A stretch of 64,000 nucleotides of DNA from Angiostrongylus vasorum (GCA_018806985.1 JADANN010000240.1:124001-188000), one strand, 5' to 3'; positions 1 to 13,593 are shown, counted from the first letter of the stretch. Notes: generated by a model from the letters alone, not told the origin. Numbers and translations are program-made.

Positions 1-288
1 CATTACCGCGATGTCTAATCCTCACATTAAGATGATTCGTTAAGAAAGAGGAAGACATAAATAACATTTGCGGTCAGTTGTGTACCACTGACGAACATTT
101 ATCTATATGGATTTGGTTCAAAATCGCAGAGCTTTAGTCTGGTAATTTAGATCTTTTTGACTACGGTACCGATTTCAACTCTCTTGCAAGACATGGCAAA
201 AATTCGACACATGAACTCATCGATCGGCAGCCTATTAAGTTCCTCGACAAAAACTTGGTAACAAAAAAAGGCGCTATAAGCTCTAAGA

Positions 289-571
289 AAGGCGCGTGTG
301 ACGCAGTGGTTAGAGGCACCACTGTGGCACACACATGGAATCGATCCCCGCGCCCATGGCCCACCAAGCCTTCCATTCCTCCGCGGTCGGCAAATTGGTA
401 CCAGACTTGTCGTGGAGGACAGCATCACTGGCTCGATACATCGGTAGGCCACCGTGAGTCATTGTAAAGGCCAGGTATGCATTCAATCACGTCCAACGAT
501 GCTTAATGAAGTCGAATGCATGGCGCACCCTCAGGGATTCATCAACGCCGAGAGCTTTATCCTTTTTTATC
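289..571 (+). repeat. SINE-A copy, full length, with target-site duplication
   Basis: tRNA-like head (GGCGCGTGTGACGCAGTGG), core (CCTCCGCGGTCGGCAAATTG) and tail (GAGAGCTTTATCC) are all present. ATAAGCTCTAAGA flanks it perfectly at 276-288 and 572-584. Confidence 0.9.
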
Positions 572-584
572 ATAAGCTCTAAGA

Positions 585-1889
585 GTGTGCTTCTCCTCTA
601 TCCTACCTCACCCCAAAGCGCCACCTTGTTTTGTAAGTACACTCCATCATTCTGTGCCCTCCAAACCAATCAACGCTAGTGTTTTAATTGTCACGATATC
701 ATCATTCTTTTCATGGCGTGAAGAAGTGTTAGAGTTAAAAATTAGTGATCAAGGAAGGAAAATCGTTTTTTTCTTCAGCTTCCAACAGGACACAAGACAA
801 AAAATTTATGCCATAGGACACGATGGATCCACTGATACAATATTGATCGTCTGTTATTCTTATTATATGATCGGCTTCACTTATTGTGCCAGGACAACAC
901 GTTCCCCCACATTACTTCCCGGTTCGGAAAATTGCCCTCGGACTTGCCTATGCAATGTTCTTTCCGATCTACAAAGCACCCCCTAATGCCTTTAGTGCAG
1001 GCCTGGGGCGCTGTGGTAGAGCCACCATAACATTATAAGAAGAACCAATTCGACTAGCGTTCAACGCATTCGTGATTCCTCACGAAGACAGTACCCACAA
1101 ATAGCAGCCGATCCAAAATGCAACTCCGAAGACCGTCGCAATGAGCAGTGGGCAGTCTACACTGGTGTAAGGAGGAAAAAATAATGCTATAGCTAAACAA
1201 CTTACTCGATGTTAGTACCATTCCATCCACATTTCGCGAATTTTGGTATACCAAATGGATGATAGCTTATGTTTAGGCGAGATCCGAACGTCTTATATGC
1301 AGGTAGCAGTTGTTTCTGTAGAAACCTAAGAAAGAAGTTCATGGGTTTGTGAGACTCTTGCCGTGGTTATCGTAACAGTTACCCTTCACATAAATGACTG
1401 AACTGGTGGATTAACGCCATAGGTCTCTTAGGCTCTTACATTTGTTGCCGTAACAGAAACCGCTCATGCACTTAGCCAAATAAATGTAAAAAAAATCTAG
1501 TAAAATCCACATAAGCTCAACGAATGGTTTTCATCTGTCCAGGAAACTCTATTCTAGACACAACGCACCTTGGTTTTAGTTTTTTTTCAATAAAAATTAA
1601 TCAACGACATAATTGAACAGCCCACTTAGCGACGATGAGCGACACCAACGAGCGAGCGCCAACAAGTGACTTCTTATATTGCTGTTTTCGCTATCATTTT
1701 TTTGTCTAATTTACCTATTTTGATTCCTTTTCTTGCTACTCGGCGATTAGAGCACATAAATGTTTCAACGTACATTTTGGACGACATCATCGTTCATTTT
1801 ACATGTCAAACATTGAACATATGTTGTTTCGTTGCATGAAAATCCGGTTCTAGGCCAAATTCCCCAGCATTTTGACGTTGTTTTGAAGG
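585..1889. other. No gene seen
   Basis: AT-rich unique-looking DNA. A 133-codon frame at 585-986 has no domain, no acceptor and poor composition. Nothing else noted. Confidence 0.5.
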
Positions 1890-2165
1890 TTCAATGCCGA
1901 TTTGTGCTCCCTAGATCATTCTCATTTGCGGTGATTGACGATGGCAACGTTTGGTAGAGGACTGGCTGAGAGAAAGGCAAACCAGAGGCTCAAGGGAGCG
2001 CTGGATAACACGTGAGCCCACGGGAAAAGGTAATACCGGGTTCGAATCTGGACCGGGGGTGCAAACTTTGCAAACATCTCTGCAACATAGTGGTTGTGTG
2101 AGTATAATTCAAACAATCATTGTCCAATTCAACTTTTTATTTGCTGCCTTTTACAATTTTTCACG
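1890..2165 (+). repeat. Family C repeat, diverged
   Basis: 5' block (GCCGATTTGTGCTCCCTAGA), tRNA-like block (GAGCCCACGGGAAAAGGTAA, GGGTTCGAATCTGG) and 3' block (TTTGCAAACATCTCTGCAAC). GGTTCGAATC is a good B box. Confidence 0.75.
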
Positions 2166-2463
2166 GTATGGTATTTTGTAGAACACACTGATTCTGAGAT
2201 ATTTGCACCACTCCTTCCTTGTACAGTATCACACACGAATTTCTTGTTTTTGTTCAATCCAGTCTGCCACTGCGAGTCCCTGGTCGACGAAAAGAAGTGA
2301 ATTTTTACGACCAAGTGGGTGAAAGCAAGAAAAATCATGTGATCTCCTTAGAACCGTGAGGCGCTTGCAATGTTTATGGATGCCATAAAATGCTCTACCT
2401 CACGTTCACTGGAACTGAACTCTACAGCGACTTCCGACATTCATTTTATAAACGAATCATTTT

Positions 2464-2823
2464 TTATTTCATAGGGAAACAAAACGTTAGTGCTGATAGC
2501 TTGACTGCTGTGCCAGTTTGTGGAACGGTTTTGTTAATACGGACCCGAGGAGGATAGAACCAGCGGATCCAATCAGCTAAGAGTAACGCGGAACGCAGCA
2601 GCTTCAGTGTTCTCCACTGATTAAAGGCAAAACAAGAATCGAAAAAAACTACGGTCACATTAACGCACTTCGTTGTGTCAATACATTGTGCTTCGCCGAA
2701 AATCTCAATGTCCACGGTGTCGCTGTCGCGTTTGTTCAATTCTGGATACGGGTTTCCGTATGAACTACGAAATTCCATGACGATGATGACGATGAAAGTG
2801 GTGACCAACTCTGGTAGCGGCAT
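2464..2823 (-). pseudogene. GILT-like 5' fragment, probably decayed
   Basis: The reading from ATG 2823 has a hydrophobic leader (about residues 7-16), then VDIEIFGEAQCIDTTK, which resembles the GILT active-site strand (family: E-A-x-C-P-D-T-[ST]). The Pro is Ile and the second Cys is Thr. A GT donor (GTGCGT) follows at 2668, splitting the Lys codon in phase 2 just after the active site; the 41-47 kb GILT gene has an intron at the same place and phase. After a short intron, residues like LLLADW and RVRINKTV fit the next GILT block loosely, but the best TTTAATCAG acceptor breaks frame. Only a poor acceptor 8 bases further keeps frame, and a stop follows. No CQHG exon was found further along. 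The start follows a TTTTTTCTAG acceptor. Either a decaying paralog or a very divergent one. Confidence 0.5.
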
Positions 2824-2997
2824 TGTCTAGAAAAAAGCTGTAGATCTCATAAGTTCATATGTTAATCTCATTTGTTCGATACCAGGAGCGAGAAATGCAT
2901 AAACCTCAGTAAATGAGTAGTGTTTTATATTATCCGATCTGATGCTTTTTGTTCATAACATTGATGGCGTAGATCAAGGGAGAGGTGAATAACACTA

Positions 2998-3276
2998 AAG
3001 GATAAAGCTCTCGGCGTTGATCAACCCCCTGAGGGATGCACCATGCATTCGACTTCGCTAAGTATCGTTGGAGGTGATTGAATGCATATCTGGCCTTTAC
3101 AATGACTCGCGGTGGTCTATCGATGTATCGAGCCAGTGATGCTGTCCTCCCAGACAAGTCTGGTAGCAATTTGCCCACCCCAGAAGGATGGAAGCTTTGG
3201 TGAGCCATGGGGGGCAGGGGATCGACTCTACGTGCGTATTTCAGGGCACCTCCGACCACTGCGCCACACACCCCCC
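2998..3276 (-). repeat. SINE-A copy
   Basis: Full-length in reverse orientation, from the AAAGGATAAAGC tail to the tRNA-like head (TGCGCCACAC). Moderately diverged; no convincing target duplication. Confidence 0.9.
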
Positions 3277-4526
3277 TCGGGTGAGGTAGAATTTTTAACT
3301 TTCAAACATTTCAGTGAATAGCGAAAAATTAAATAAGAGCCGTTGATGAAAAGGAGTTAAGAGGTACTGAACGGCTGATGAAGGACGATGGTTGCACATC
3401 TCTGAGTGGAGCGAGCAGAGATTATATATGAGACGGATTCACCCCCACCCCCTTCTCCTCTTCCCACTCGCTGTCATCGAGACCTTAGTTTTTGAATAAT
3501 TCTAATATATGACATCATAGTGTAATGGTACCGTCACACTGATTAAATGCTTGTTTTTGTTTTATTTGAAACATTCATAAGGGAATCCTAAATTACTTAA
3601 ATCACTGTTTATTAACGAGAAGTCTTAGTAGTTACTCAATGAGTAGTAATAAGCGATTGATGAATGAAAATGGTGGTGGGGATGAGAGCTGTGTCGAACA
3701 AACGGAAATTTGAATAGTACAGCATTCATAACCACTGCGCTATATTCTCTCATTAAGAATGATTGAAGCAAATGAGAAGTGCAGTATGGTGGGGATAAAA
3801 CCTGAGTGCAATTGAATTTTTTCTCCACTTTGTTCTCCGATCTTTATGAGTAGATCTTCTTAAGTTTGTTTAAAAGCTTATCCTTTCCCATTAATAAATT
3901 CGAAAAAATATAGATGCATAGGGATCGATTTCTACTGTTCAATAAACTTATTTTAGTGCAACATTACTGTAGATGGCGAAACGCCACGAAGAGAGCACAG
4001 AACAAGGGTCCACATTTGCAACCGACTGAAACAACTTCAATTCTAGTGTCTTGTTAATTTTATACGACCAAGACTTTCCCTTGAATGAAGATCCGAAATT
4101 TCCATTCATCACAGTGACGTTTTCGAATATGCATCTTGGGTGGCAGAGCAACGGTCACCGATCAGAGGCGATCATGCCGCATTCCGATCGCGTTTCTCAT
4201 CAACAACAGCGGCCTTATTGAAAAAGTGTGCTCTTAACTGGGAACTCAAACAAAATACTTGAAAATGTATTATATTTGACTAATTAGCCACATGGCAGAA
4301 CGCCTTCTGCTGTATATCGAAGTTCAACACCCAGAAAAAATACGTCTCGTCATAGCGATGAAACACTTAACCGCTCAGATATGCTGCCAATCATTCATTT
4401 CTGCATATTTTTCAAAGCATTTTTCATGATAATTTGTAGTGAGTTTTTAGAATAAGCTACACTGTCTATTGCCGTATCCTGCCTGTGTGGTGGATAGTAA
4501 TTTTTTTGCATATAGTGTAATAGGAC
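3277..4526. other. No convincing gene
   Basis: On the - strand a TTGTTTCAG acceptor at about 4030 is followed by a short leader-like frame (MWTLVLCSL) that stops after 20 codons without a donor. Otherwise non-coding. Confidence 0.4.
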
Positions 4527-4925
4527 CTCCCAATGGTTCACCGCCCCATCGGTGGCTGGGAGGTGTTCCTGTGTGTCGGACTTCGATATACAGCGGGATG
4601 ATTCATCCCAGTGGCATGGTCCCCCAAGCTGAGAAGGGAGTCCGTCGCTTCCATCAAGAAGCCTAGCTAAGAGTAAACCAATACCAGGATGCACCATCGT
4701 CCTCGCTGGTATCAAAGTCGCCTGGTGGCAAATCTCCCTCAGATCCACAAGAGCTGTGACTGCCTGTGGTGGTGAAGACCTGGGGCATAGTTTGGCCAGG
4801 CTGACGTCGGGATTCGGGACAATGGCTTAACCAGCAAATCTCCAAAAAATGGGGATTATGCTGGGGCCCGCAACACCAGTGAGGACGGGCCGTCCAAGTA
4901 TCCAAGTAAGTAGGTGTGATGGGAG
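4527..4925 (+). repeat. Family D repeat, long copy
   Basis: About 400 bases, collinear with 24655-25045. Landmarks: AAGCCTAGCTAAGAGTAAAC, CGCCTGGTGGCAAATCTCCC, GACCTGGGGC, ATGCTGGGGCCCGCAACACC and GTGAGGACGGGCCGTCCAAG. The end resembles the RTE at 50735-52950. No clear tRNA-like head. Confidence 0.85.
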
Positions 4926-6291
4926 GGTTAAAAATATGACGTGAAATAAAGAAGGCAAAATGGTGCAAAATATGTAAAATGTAAATGAATTCTGATGTGA
5001 AATAAATATGGAATAAATGACGATGTCAGATACACAAAATAAATTTCTTGGTAATGTAACTTTTGAAGTAAAAAAAAGCTATGTATTAAAACAACGCTAT
5101 ATTTATTCCGGGAAATCGTAATGGTTGTAAACCCTTATCATTTCTATCATTTCTTCGCAACTCACTTTACAGTTGCGGCAAAAAAAAACGATAGTGACGA
5201 ACACTCATCTTCTTCTTGACTAATACGACAACCTTCTTTAATGATCTTGGAATCGTCGTTGAGAGGACGGACCGGCGATAGCCTGTCGATATATCCAGAT
5301 GAGTGCTTTTATCATTCCATAGAAGCCTAGTAACAATCTCATGTACCCGAAGTATGGTGGGCATGGCTAGGTGGTCTAATGAAACCGAACCAACGACCGA
5401 GTGAACAATGCCTCATCAATTTCACAACTTTCGGCAAATGTTTGAGATTATATGTGTCATGCTGCAATATTGTGACGCTTAAAAAAAATACTTTCCAGAT
5501 AAAATTCAACAGTGTAGGAATTTTCCGAATCTGGAGAGATGGAGGATTTCTTAATGAGGTCGTGGGAATCGAGCCATTAATCCACTTTGCATTTCAAGTG
5601 ACCTGTCACCAATCCGCTTGTCCTTACTTTTTTGGATGTGGTATAAAATTTCATCAGGCAGCACTTTTTAATCATTGCCATCAAATCATACGTTTCTTTT
5701 CGGCCTCGATGAATATCATTAGCCAGAAATTCGAACTACTTTGTTGAGCTCTATGAAGTGATTGGTTGAAAATATTGATTGCTCAGTTATACATCAGATC
5801 ATTTTCCCACTCACAACCCGGCTCCGAAGAACACAAAAAGGTCGAGACGTGACCGAATAAAAAAACTATGTAACAACCTAGTGTAAGCTGAACAATTTAA
5901 GCAAATATGCTGATTGTTTATGCTGATTTTGAGTTTAACCCTCTTCAACTCGTCCTCATCGCTATTTCTTCGAGTGGGTCGTCAACTTTCGACCCATGTA
6001 GAGAAGGCTAAGAATATTGAGTTTGTTGAAATGAATGGCAGAAGACGGTGAAGAAAAGATTCTCTTCATGAGCGTCAGAGAATTCATTGCAGTCATTACT
6101 CTTATACGGGATGAGCTAACATTCATTTTACATCCTCGTATCTCCAATGTATATATCTTTAGGGTAGATGCCAAGGTCCGTGATGCATAAAAGAGATACA
6201 GCGTCTAAATCTTAATTTCTTTTACGAACATGGCGATATCTCCGTAATGCGAAGATATGGATCCTGTGATTTTGCTATAGTAATGCTCATA
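4926..6291. other. No gene seen
   Basis: AT-rich DNA between a family D repeat and a SINE-A. A 122-codon frame at 5379-5747 lacks any recognisable domain. Confidence 0.5.
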
Positions 6292-6558
<267 letters not shown>

Positions 6559-7939
6559 ACGCTCATACAGAAAAATCCATTGCGACCTTTAAAACATCTC
6601 GAGAAATACACCTGCAATCACCATGATTGCTTCGATGACGTTAATCAATTGAACTGTAATGCATTAAAAACGTGGCATCCATCCAGTAACTTAATACAGT
6701 AGTGCTTTCTCCAACAGCAACGTTGTATGTACTGTTCTGCCTTCAACAAGCAACATGGAAACGCTGCGTGACATCTGCAGATGGAAAAAAGCCGTCCAAA
6801 AAGTTTTTTTGTGGAATTTATTGTTTAGGGAGCAGAATAAAAAAGTGATGCAGAAAGGGTTTATGTGGCTATAGGGACAGTCGACTCCCAAATTCAACCT
6901 AATATGTTGAGTCTACGCAGCCCTAACGAGTAATAATTAATGATGGGATGGTTTAATAACTAATGATGTTGTGCAACTTTTTTTTACAATACGGTGGAAC
7001 CGTTTTTCTGGTTATTACACTTGTTCATTATTCACTCGACATACCAGACAAGAAAAGAAATGACGAGTTCTCTAGACGTTCTGAGTCAACCATTTAACAT
7101 GATGGATGGCAGAGAAGCAATAAGAAAACGGAAAATTGCTCTCATTTATTTATATGGCGCATTACCACGTGTTGGACCGATGCCAGCACTTATTTCATTA
7201 GATTGGTTACGTTATATCAGTAATCCGTAAAGGTCTTCGGATTTCCGTGTTGGTCCAGGGGCTACTTGAGAATTTCTTCTTTTTTGCGTACATCTTCGAA
7301 TGCCAATCGGATTCAGTTTTTATCGAATATTGGCCCTGCTTCACTAGAATGTTACCAGGTCATCATTACAAGCAATCACCGGCTATTGCGGATTGTAGGA
7401 AACTTTTTCCAAACTCTGGCGTAAGCTCACCTATACACTCATTAGCTCGATCCTGTCTGAACCCGCTATGTCCATCGTTTCGAGGTTAAAAAATACGGAA
7501 AGGGATTACCTATGTTTGTCCATAACACTTTTGATAAGTCAGAACGTCTGAAGTCGCTCGTTCCTGATGTAACACTTAGTGTAGAAAATGTGAATAACTG
7601 TTGTGGATGGTACTCAGTATAAGATCGCATCGTAGTGTTAGGCAGTGATGTTGTGCCCATCTACTTCTGGCAAAGTACTGCGAAATCTACAGATGTCAAC
7701 GCTTGTGAATTGCAACATCACAAATTCTCCACATCAGTTTCTTGTTTACTTTTATTCTTGTTGCCCGACGCAACGAACGGCCTACACGAAAACCGGTACG
7801 ATCATTTACCTTCTTCATTTCACTTCTTCGGTTCGTGACAGTTGAAGCAATGTACTTTTCAAATCACATAGTTTTTTTGTTGGAACCACTAACCAATGTA
7901 ATGGACTGGTAAATAGTTTGGCAACAATACATTGAAAGG
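6559..7939. other. No gene seen
   Basis: AT-rich non-coding DNA. Overlapping short frames around 7630-7840 have no domain. Confidence 0.5.
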
Positions 7940-8205
7940 TCGCGCGTAATGCAGTGATAAGAAATGCCAAGTAATGTGCAAATGGTTGCTGTTTCGATCC
8001 TGTGCTTCGCCTAAACCGAGCTCGCTATATATCCGCTGAGGACAGTGGCATTGACTTTACATCTATTACATTGATAGCCCAGGTCAAGTCATTTTATAGG
8101 CCGAGTGCCCATGCAATCACCTCTACGATGGTATCGTTTAAATCGACTGCATAGCGCATCCCTAAGGACGTTATTATCGCAGAGTGCTCTGTCGTTTTAT
8201 TCTGT
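7940..8205 (+). repeat. SINE-A copy, old
   Basis: Head keeps TAATGCAGTG (A-box position) and TGTTTCGATCC (B-box position). The 3' half has GTCAAGTCATTTTATAGGCC and GCATAGCGCATCCC. Much of the core is changed or lost. Confidence 0.65.
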
Positions 8206-10109
8206 AAAACTTTCTTTGCTTTATATTGAGAGCACTGTTATGATTTAAAGAATCTTTTGTACCTATTTAGTTAAACTGTAGTCATATGGTCGTCGCATCA
8301 GATGTAGATTGTACCATTTTCAGTCGGCTGTATAATGCTTCTATTTTGCGTGTATGATGTAAGTATTCATTGTCTACCTACGCTTTGTATTTTTTGAGCA
8401 CAAACTAATGCTTAATTACCAGGGTTTGAGGTACACCCTACTGCAGTGATACGGTGTTTTTCGTGAAAAATCTTACGAGGACGTACATTCTATGTTAAAC
8501 TATGTGAAACATTCTCCTCCATTAGCTGTTAGGTTGTTCAACTAATCGTATTCCACTGAGCCAATTAATGCAGTTTGCACTTGCCGGTTGGTGCAGAAAT
8601 GTTGGAGATTTCCTCACCATGAATTTCACAGAAACGCTTTGTAATGGATATCAATTACTGACGTTCCGGGCCATTTCAAAGATAACTTCTTTCCAACGAT
8701 CTACAACGCGACGTTCTTTCCAACATCTCACATGCAGTGTTATCTCAGAAAAACTTTGTAATCGCTGAAACGCGTGTTCTCAAGTCATAAAAACTGGTTT
8801 TCCTCAACGCCTCAAAATTGAACGCAAAACCAGGGCAGCAACTCAAAAAAATGTTGTATGAACTTATGGTTCCTAGGGAATCGACTATTAATCACGGAGA
8901 AGGTCATACGCGCCTACCGGCAGTTGACTATGATCATCTGAAGACCTAATCAGACCCAGCCTCCATAAAACATGAGTGAGAGTAGAGATCGTTCGTCATA
9001 TAGAACGCATTGGAAGGATGGAATAGGCCGCCTTCAGTGATTGGGCAGAGATATAGATCTAAACATTTTTTTCAAAGTATAGTTCGCAACAAGAGGTATT
9101 GATACCATTACTTCTTCGTTTTTTTGGATGACCGAATCTTATAATAAAACGCTTTTCATGGAGCTGTGAAATCACCTTGCCCAATTAGCTGCGCAGAAGC
9201 TGAATGGTTTAGGATACAAAACAGTTCATCACTCAAAATACTTGTCTAACGTATCGATGAACAACTATCACTTCTTTGTATAGCTCGAAAATAATCCATT
9301 GAGGAAATCTTCAGCAACAAAACCGATGCAGAAAATGGTTTCGCAAAATTCGTCGATTTCAAATCATTGGATCCCACAATGATGGATTAAATAAACTTTT
9401 ATCTTATTTGAGAAAAATGCCCTGAGTTCAACGCCTATAAAATTATTTAAGTCTTAGGACCGATTTCCTATTGAACTCCACAGATTGATTAATAGGCTAC
9501 TTTTTAGTTCATCATCAGCAGACCCTAGGTGTTTCGCCTTCCGCACAGCCTGAAAGGGTCAAATTGACAGATAGCGTACTCGGCGAAATGCTTCCATAAC
9601 CGTGGTAGAAAAGTCTAAACACAAATTTCAATTGCATTGATAACAAGACATTATTAAGCAAAAGAACTGCACGGGTAACAACTTCTGAAACACTCACCGT
9701 TTTTATCGCGCAGAGATGGCAAGTGTGCCTCTTTCAAGCAAAAAATCATGATTAACCGCAGGGAGGGAGTGCCATGCTATCATGCGCGACCATGGACAAT
9801 ATGTCGGACTGGCTCTTTATAAATCTATTCACGTGTTAATGTCTATTATAAAAGAAGAAATAAAGTTACGATTTAGCTGAGAAATGCCTTGTAAACATCC
9901 TATTTATGGCTGAATCATATAACATATCTAGCTTGCTGATAACTGATCTTCATTTCTTAATCACCAAGTACGTCTCTTCTGCTTCGAGTAGTTGTCTTCC
10001 ACAAAGAGTCGAAGCCTAGCTTGGAACTATTAATTAGCAAAGAAATGAAGAGCACAGTGACTCGTCTCGTGGCTAGTCACGCAATAAACATTTGACCTTG
10101 ATTCATATT
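8206..10109. other. No gene seen
   Basis: AT-rich. Short blocks recur once around 8625-8765 (TTCTTTCCAAC twice, CTTTGTAAT twice), a weak local duplication. Confidence 0.4.
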
Positions 10110-10945
10110 CATTTGTCACATGTCACCTCGTCTCGCTAATCATCGAGTGACTCGAGATGGCGCAGCTAAACCACTGCTCATTTCTCCACGTCGCGTACAA
10201 TAGTACCCCGGTGAACTCTGCTGCCTTACGGACTCATTGAGTACCACATAATTCTTCAAGGATTTTCATGAAGAACTCTGACCATCTGGTCGGTTGCCAC
10301 GCTGCAGTTAAACATTCCGAGAAATCCAGTCGCTAACGGCTCTTACCCATCGGTTGTCGTCTATACGCACTACGTGTTCGATCCATCTTATCTGCGATAG
10401 TTTTTCGTATTGAACAGCATCTTCGATTTTTGATCGCTGATGCAGGTCGGAGCTTCGAATTCCTACCCTCACTTATGTGACATGGGATCCTCCTAGCATC
10501 GTCCTTTCCGCTACATGTTCAATAATGCTGAGTGGTCTCTCATCCTGCTCAAGCAATGACAAGGGGTTCTAACGCATACGTTAGGGCAGGAAGTACCGCT
10601 GAGTCAAAAAAGTGCGCACGGAGTCGTGTGTTTTTTGTTCTCTCCACTACATCATCCATGCTCTTGAAAGCTCCTCAAGCTGCTCGCTTCCTCCTACTCA
10701 ACTCATGAGTTAAGTGGGTCATTATGCTAATTTCCTGACCTACATGGATGTTGCTGAAGCATTCGGTGATACTCATTCCATTGAGCGTGAATTGGACATA
10801 GGAAACCAATCCGTTGTTCATGAATATCGTTCTTGTGAGATTTAGGCAAAACTAGTCTTGCCACAGACTTTATCACAGCCGGCAAGAATTCGTTACTCCT
10901 GACTAGTGCTTGGTGTTGTAAGAGCGATGTCTCTCAGCATAACTG
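10110..10945 (-). mobile_element. RTE-type LINE 3' fragment
   Basis: Nucleotide sequence parallels the 3' part of the LINEs at 29645 and 49195 (shared blocks such as CACTACATCATCCATGCTCT and GCTGAGTGGTCTCTCATC). It covers the region after the RT active site to the 3' end and is 5'-truncated. No long frame survives, so it is older than the 49 kb copy. Confidence 0.75.
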
Positions 10946-10959
10946 GGTTCGACGCCGAT

Positions 10960-11250
10960 GTGGTCTCATCAGATCAATCCTGTTGACGGGTGATTGCTGA
11001 TGGCAGAGATCGATAGAACTAACTGAGAGAGAGGCGAAACGAAGGACCCGCATGGTGTGGTGGTGAACGCGTTAGCCCCCCGAAAAGGTAATAGCGCGTT
11101 CGTTCCCCACCGCAGACACCTGCGGTCCGGAGTTTTGCAAATATCTCAGCAACGTTGTGGTTGTATTTCGCTTAATAGCCTGCCATAAAAATTATAGAAG
11201 GCGGAAAACAAAAAGTAGACAACATGGAATACGTTGAAAATCACTCCGCA
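10960..11250 (+). repeat. Family C repeat
   Basis: GACGGGTGATTGCTGATGGC, then GCATGGTGTGGTGGTGAACG, GCGCGTTCGTTCCCC, then CGGAGTTTTGCAAATATCTC and AGCAACGTTGTGGTTG. Close to consensus. It starts where the LINE at 10945 ends. Confidence 0.85.
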
Positions 11251-11453
11251 TTTTAAAAACAGCTAGCTACTGTTCTCCGTGGGTGGAGGTTTCATTTAAC
11301 CGCCAAACGATTGCGTTATTTCTCAGTTCTCATCCGTCAAAGCATCCATGCTGTTGCGCTTCAGCATGGTATTTCGTAGCGAAAAAAGGTCTTCATCGAT
11401 GCATCGTTGTCAAAATTTTGCCTAAGATCAAGGAAATGTTAGATAACGAATAG

Positions 11454-12135
11454 ATGGTAATACTCCTAGACGCCAGCTGGTTCGCAACCGCCTGTATGAC
11501 TGTCTACGTGCAACGAAAAAATTGCATAATTTGCTTTAATGGTAGAGACGGTGACTGCATGAGTTCGGGCACAGTTTATCTGATCTCATGTAAAGCGTGC
11601 GGGGACGAATACATTGGCGAAACGGGTACACCACTTCATATCCGTATAAAAAGAACACGTAGTCGGTAAACTTAAATCAAATAGTCAACTAGGCAGGCAT
11701 AGGACACAGAGACATAACGGGGAAGATTTTGAAGTAAGGGTTACAAACCTCGTACAGGAATCGAAAACAGAAGCGCGAAAAACTCTCGAGGCTTTCTGGA
11801 TCAATTCCAGGAATCCGGAAATGAACCGCAGAAAGGAATGCCTCATTATCACGCGTGCAGTATTTAAACCTGCTATTCCGATGGGGGGAGGCACATTACG
11901 ATTCCATGTGAAATCTATGCGGTTGGTCTCCACGTGACGTATTCAATGGAAGACTCATAGAAAGCGTTGAGTGTGCAAAGAAGCTATTCTGTGTTCAATG
12001 TGATTGAAATCTCGGTTTAGCATTTTCTCTGTTTGGTTATGGAGGTGTTTGGCCAAGTAGATTGCAGCCAACTTGACCTTTCCAGGCTCTGAGGGAAGGC
12101 GAAATCGGCCGAAAGGCCAGCTTGTGCGTAAATAA
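11454..12135 (+). mobile_element. Penelope-like element 3' part with GIY-YIG domain
   Basis: 11454-11669 encodes the GIY-YIG nuclease of Penelope-like retroelements: a C-x-x-C pair (CIICFNGRDGDC), then VYLISCKACGDEYIGETG. The frame breaks after that, but alignable sequence continues to a block GGCTCTGAGGGAAGGCGAAA near 12090 that is also present at the 3' ends of the other two copies. Confidence 0.8.
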
Positions 12136-13593
12136 AGAATTAATAACACCTCTTTTCTGCTAAACAAGAATATAAATAGTAAGAAATAGATAGGTACGTC
12201 ATTCAAAGCCATTTAAAATTCTTCTCATCACCCCACGATGCAACATATAGCAGTTGTCGCTTGCAAAAGAAAATTTTTTTGAATCAATATGGGAGTGCCT
12301 TCCTTGCTTCTGGTGGAATCTCAAAGCGATAAAGTATTACGAACTTCTGCCATTTGTTAACAGTACTTCTCCGCAATACTATAGCCATTCTTGAACCCTT
12401 CATAATTACCTTCTGGACAATGATACTGGCCAACCAAGCGCGGTTCGAAAATGGCATCAACCAAATTTCACTTCAAAATTGATAGAGTTCTAAACAAATG
12501 GATGCATCGAGTGGGGGATGTGTGATGAATAATTCCCTCTCGACACCCGTCTTTCCCATTGACTGTTGAATGAGTATTGAATGCACCGGTCAAATCTCCA
12601 CTCATTCGTGTCGTGTGCTATAATAGTTCAACAAATTCTCTTTGTCTTAAAGAGAAGAACTCTATTATACCTTCCTTTCAAGACCTCGAAGCATATTTGC
12701 TATTGGGTAGGTGGTCTTCTTCTATAGGTGTGTGAAATTCTGTGGCACACAGTTGCCAGCAACTGTTGTCTACCTTTTAATGCACATCACATTTTCTGAT
12801 TTCTGACCGTCACTTCGATTTCCCTCTCTCATCTGCCTGAAACAGAACATTAATTCCGAGCACTCATTCATAGAAGGTTAGAAGAGAAGAAGATCGTTTC
12901 TCCTGAATGCCCTTTTTTTTGCGAAACTTCCAATTGATAACCAACCCTTCCACCAGCGGTGTCGAAATCGGCATACATTCACTCCGTGTGTGAGTAATAT
13001 CTCATGCTGCATGAACGACATAAAAGCAATCTCTCCACAAGCGCTGTCAAAATCGTCCCCACTCATTCCCTCTGACTACGGCTTGATGTTATAAGAACGG
13101 TAACACCATGATGTAGTTTCCGTTCATCTCTTACTCCTATGTTATTCCACTCCAGTTCTCGTATAAATCTCTCGAAAAGTGGCTCGGAATGGTCTTAACC
13201 AAGTGGTGTCGCTTTGCCATACATCTCTCTTCATGTTAATAAAGATGTTGTTATAAAATGTTGAAATTCTGGTTGAGAAATGGTGCTTCTATTGCCGTTT
13301 CTATCTCATCTAAGTCAAAGGAATTTCCGGAACCGTTTGCCGGCATGGCTGTCCTTTACCTACTATTATGTCATTTCCGTTTAAGACGATTCCAATACAG
13401 AGTTCGTAAACAATAGACTGCAAGCAAATTAGGCAATACTTTCTGTCGCTCTTATTGTCCAGCATCCTGCTGATCTTCTAATGATTTAAGACTATGTGTT
13501 TAAAATTAATTTTGAAACAGGTTATCCATGAAAAACAAGCGAATGTGGAATAGTGTGAAATAAATGTGATGGTATGTTAAATGGAAGTTATGA
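12136..13593. other. No gene seen
   Basis: Non-coding. Two similar blocks near 12950 and 13035 (CCACCAGCGGTGTCGAAATC and CCACAAGCGCTGTCAAAATC) suggest a degenerate local repeat. Confidence 0.4.

Noticed and set aside
289..355. Functional tRNA gene
   Set aside because: The head keeps Pol III boxes but lacks a proper anticodon arm and is followed by SINE body in every copy.
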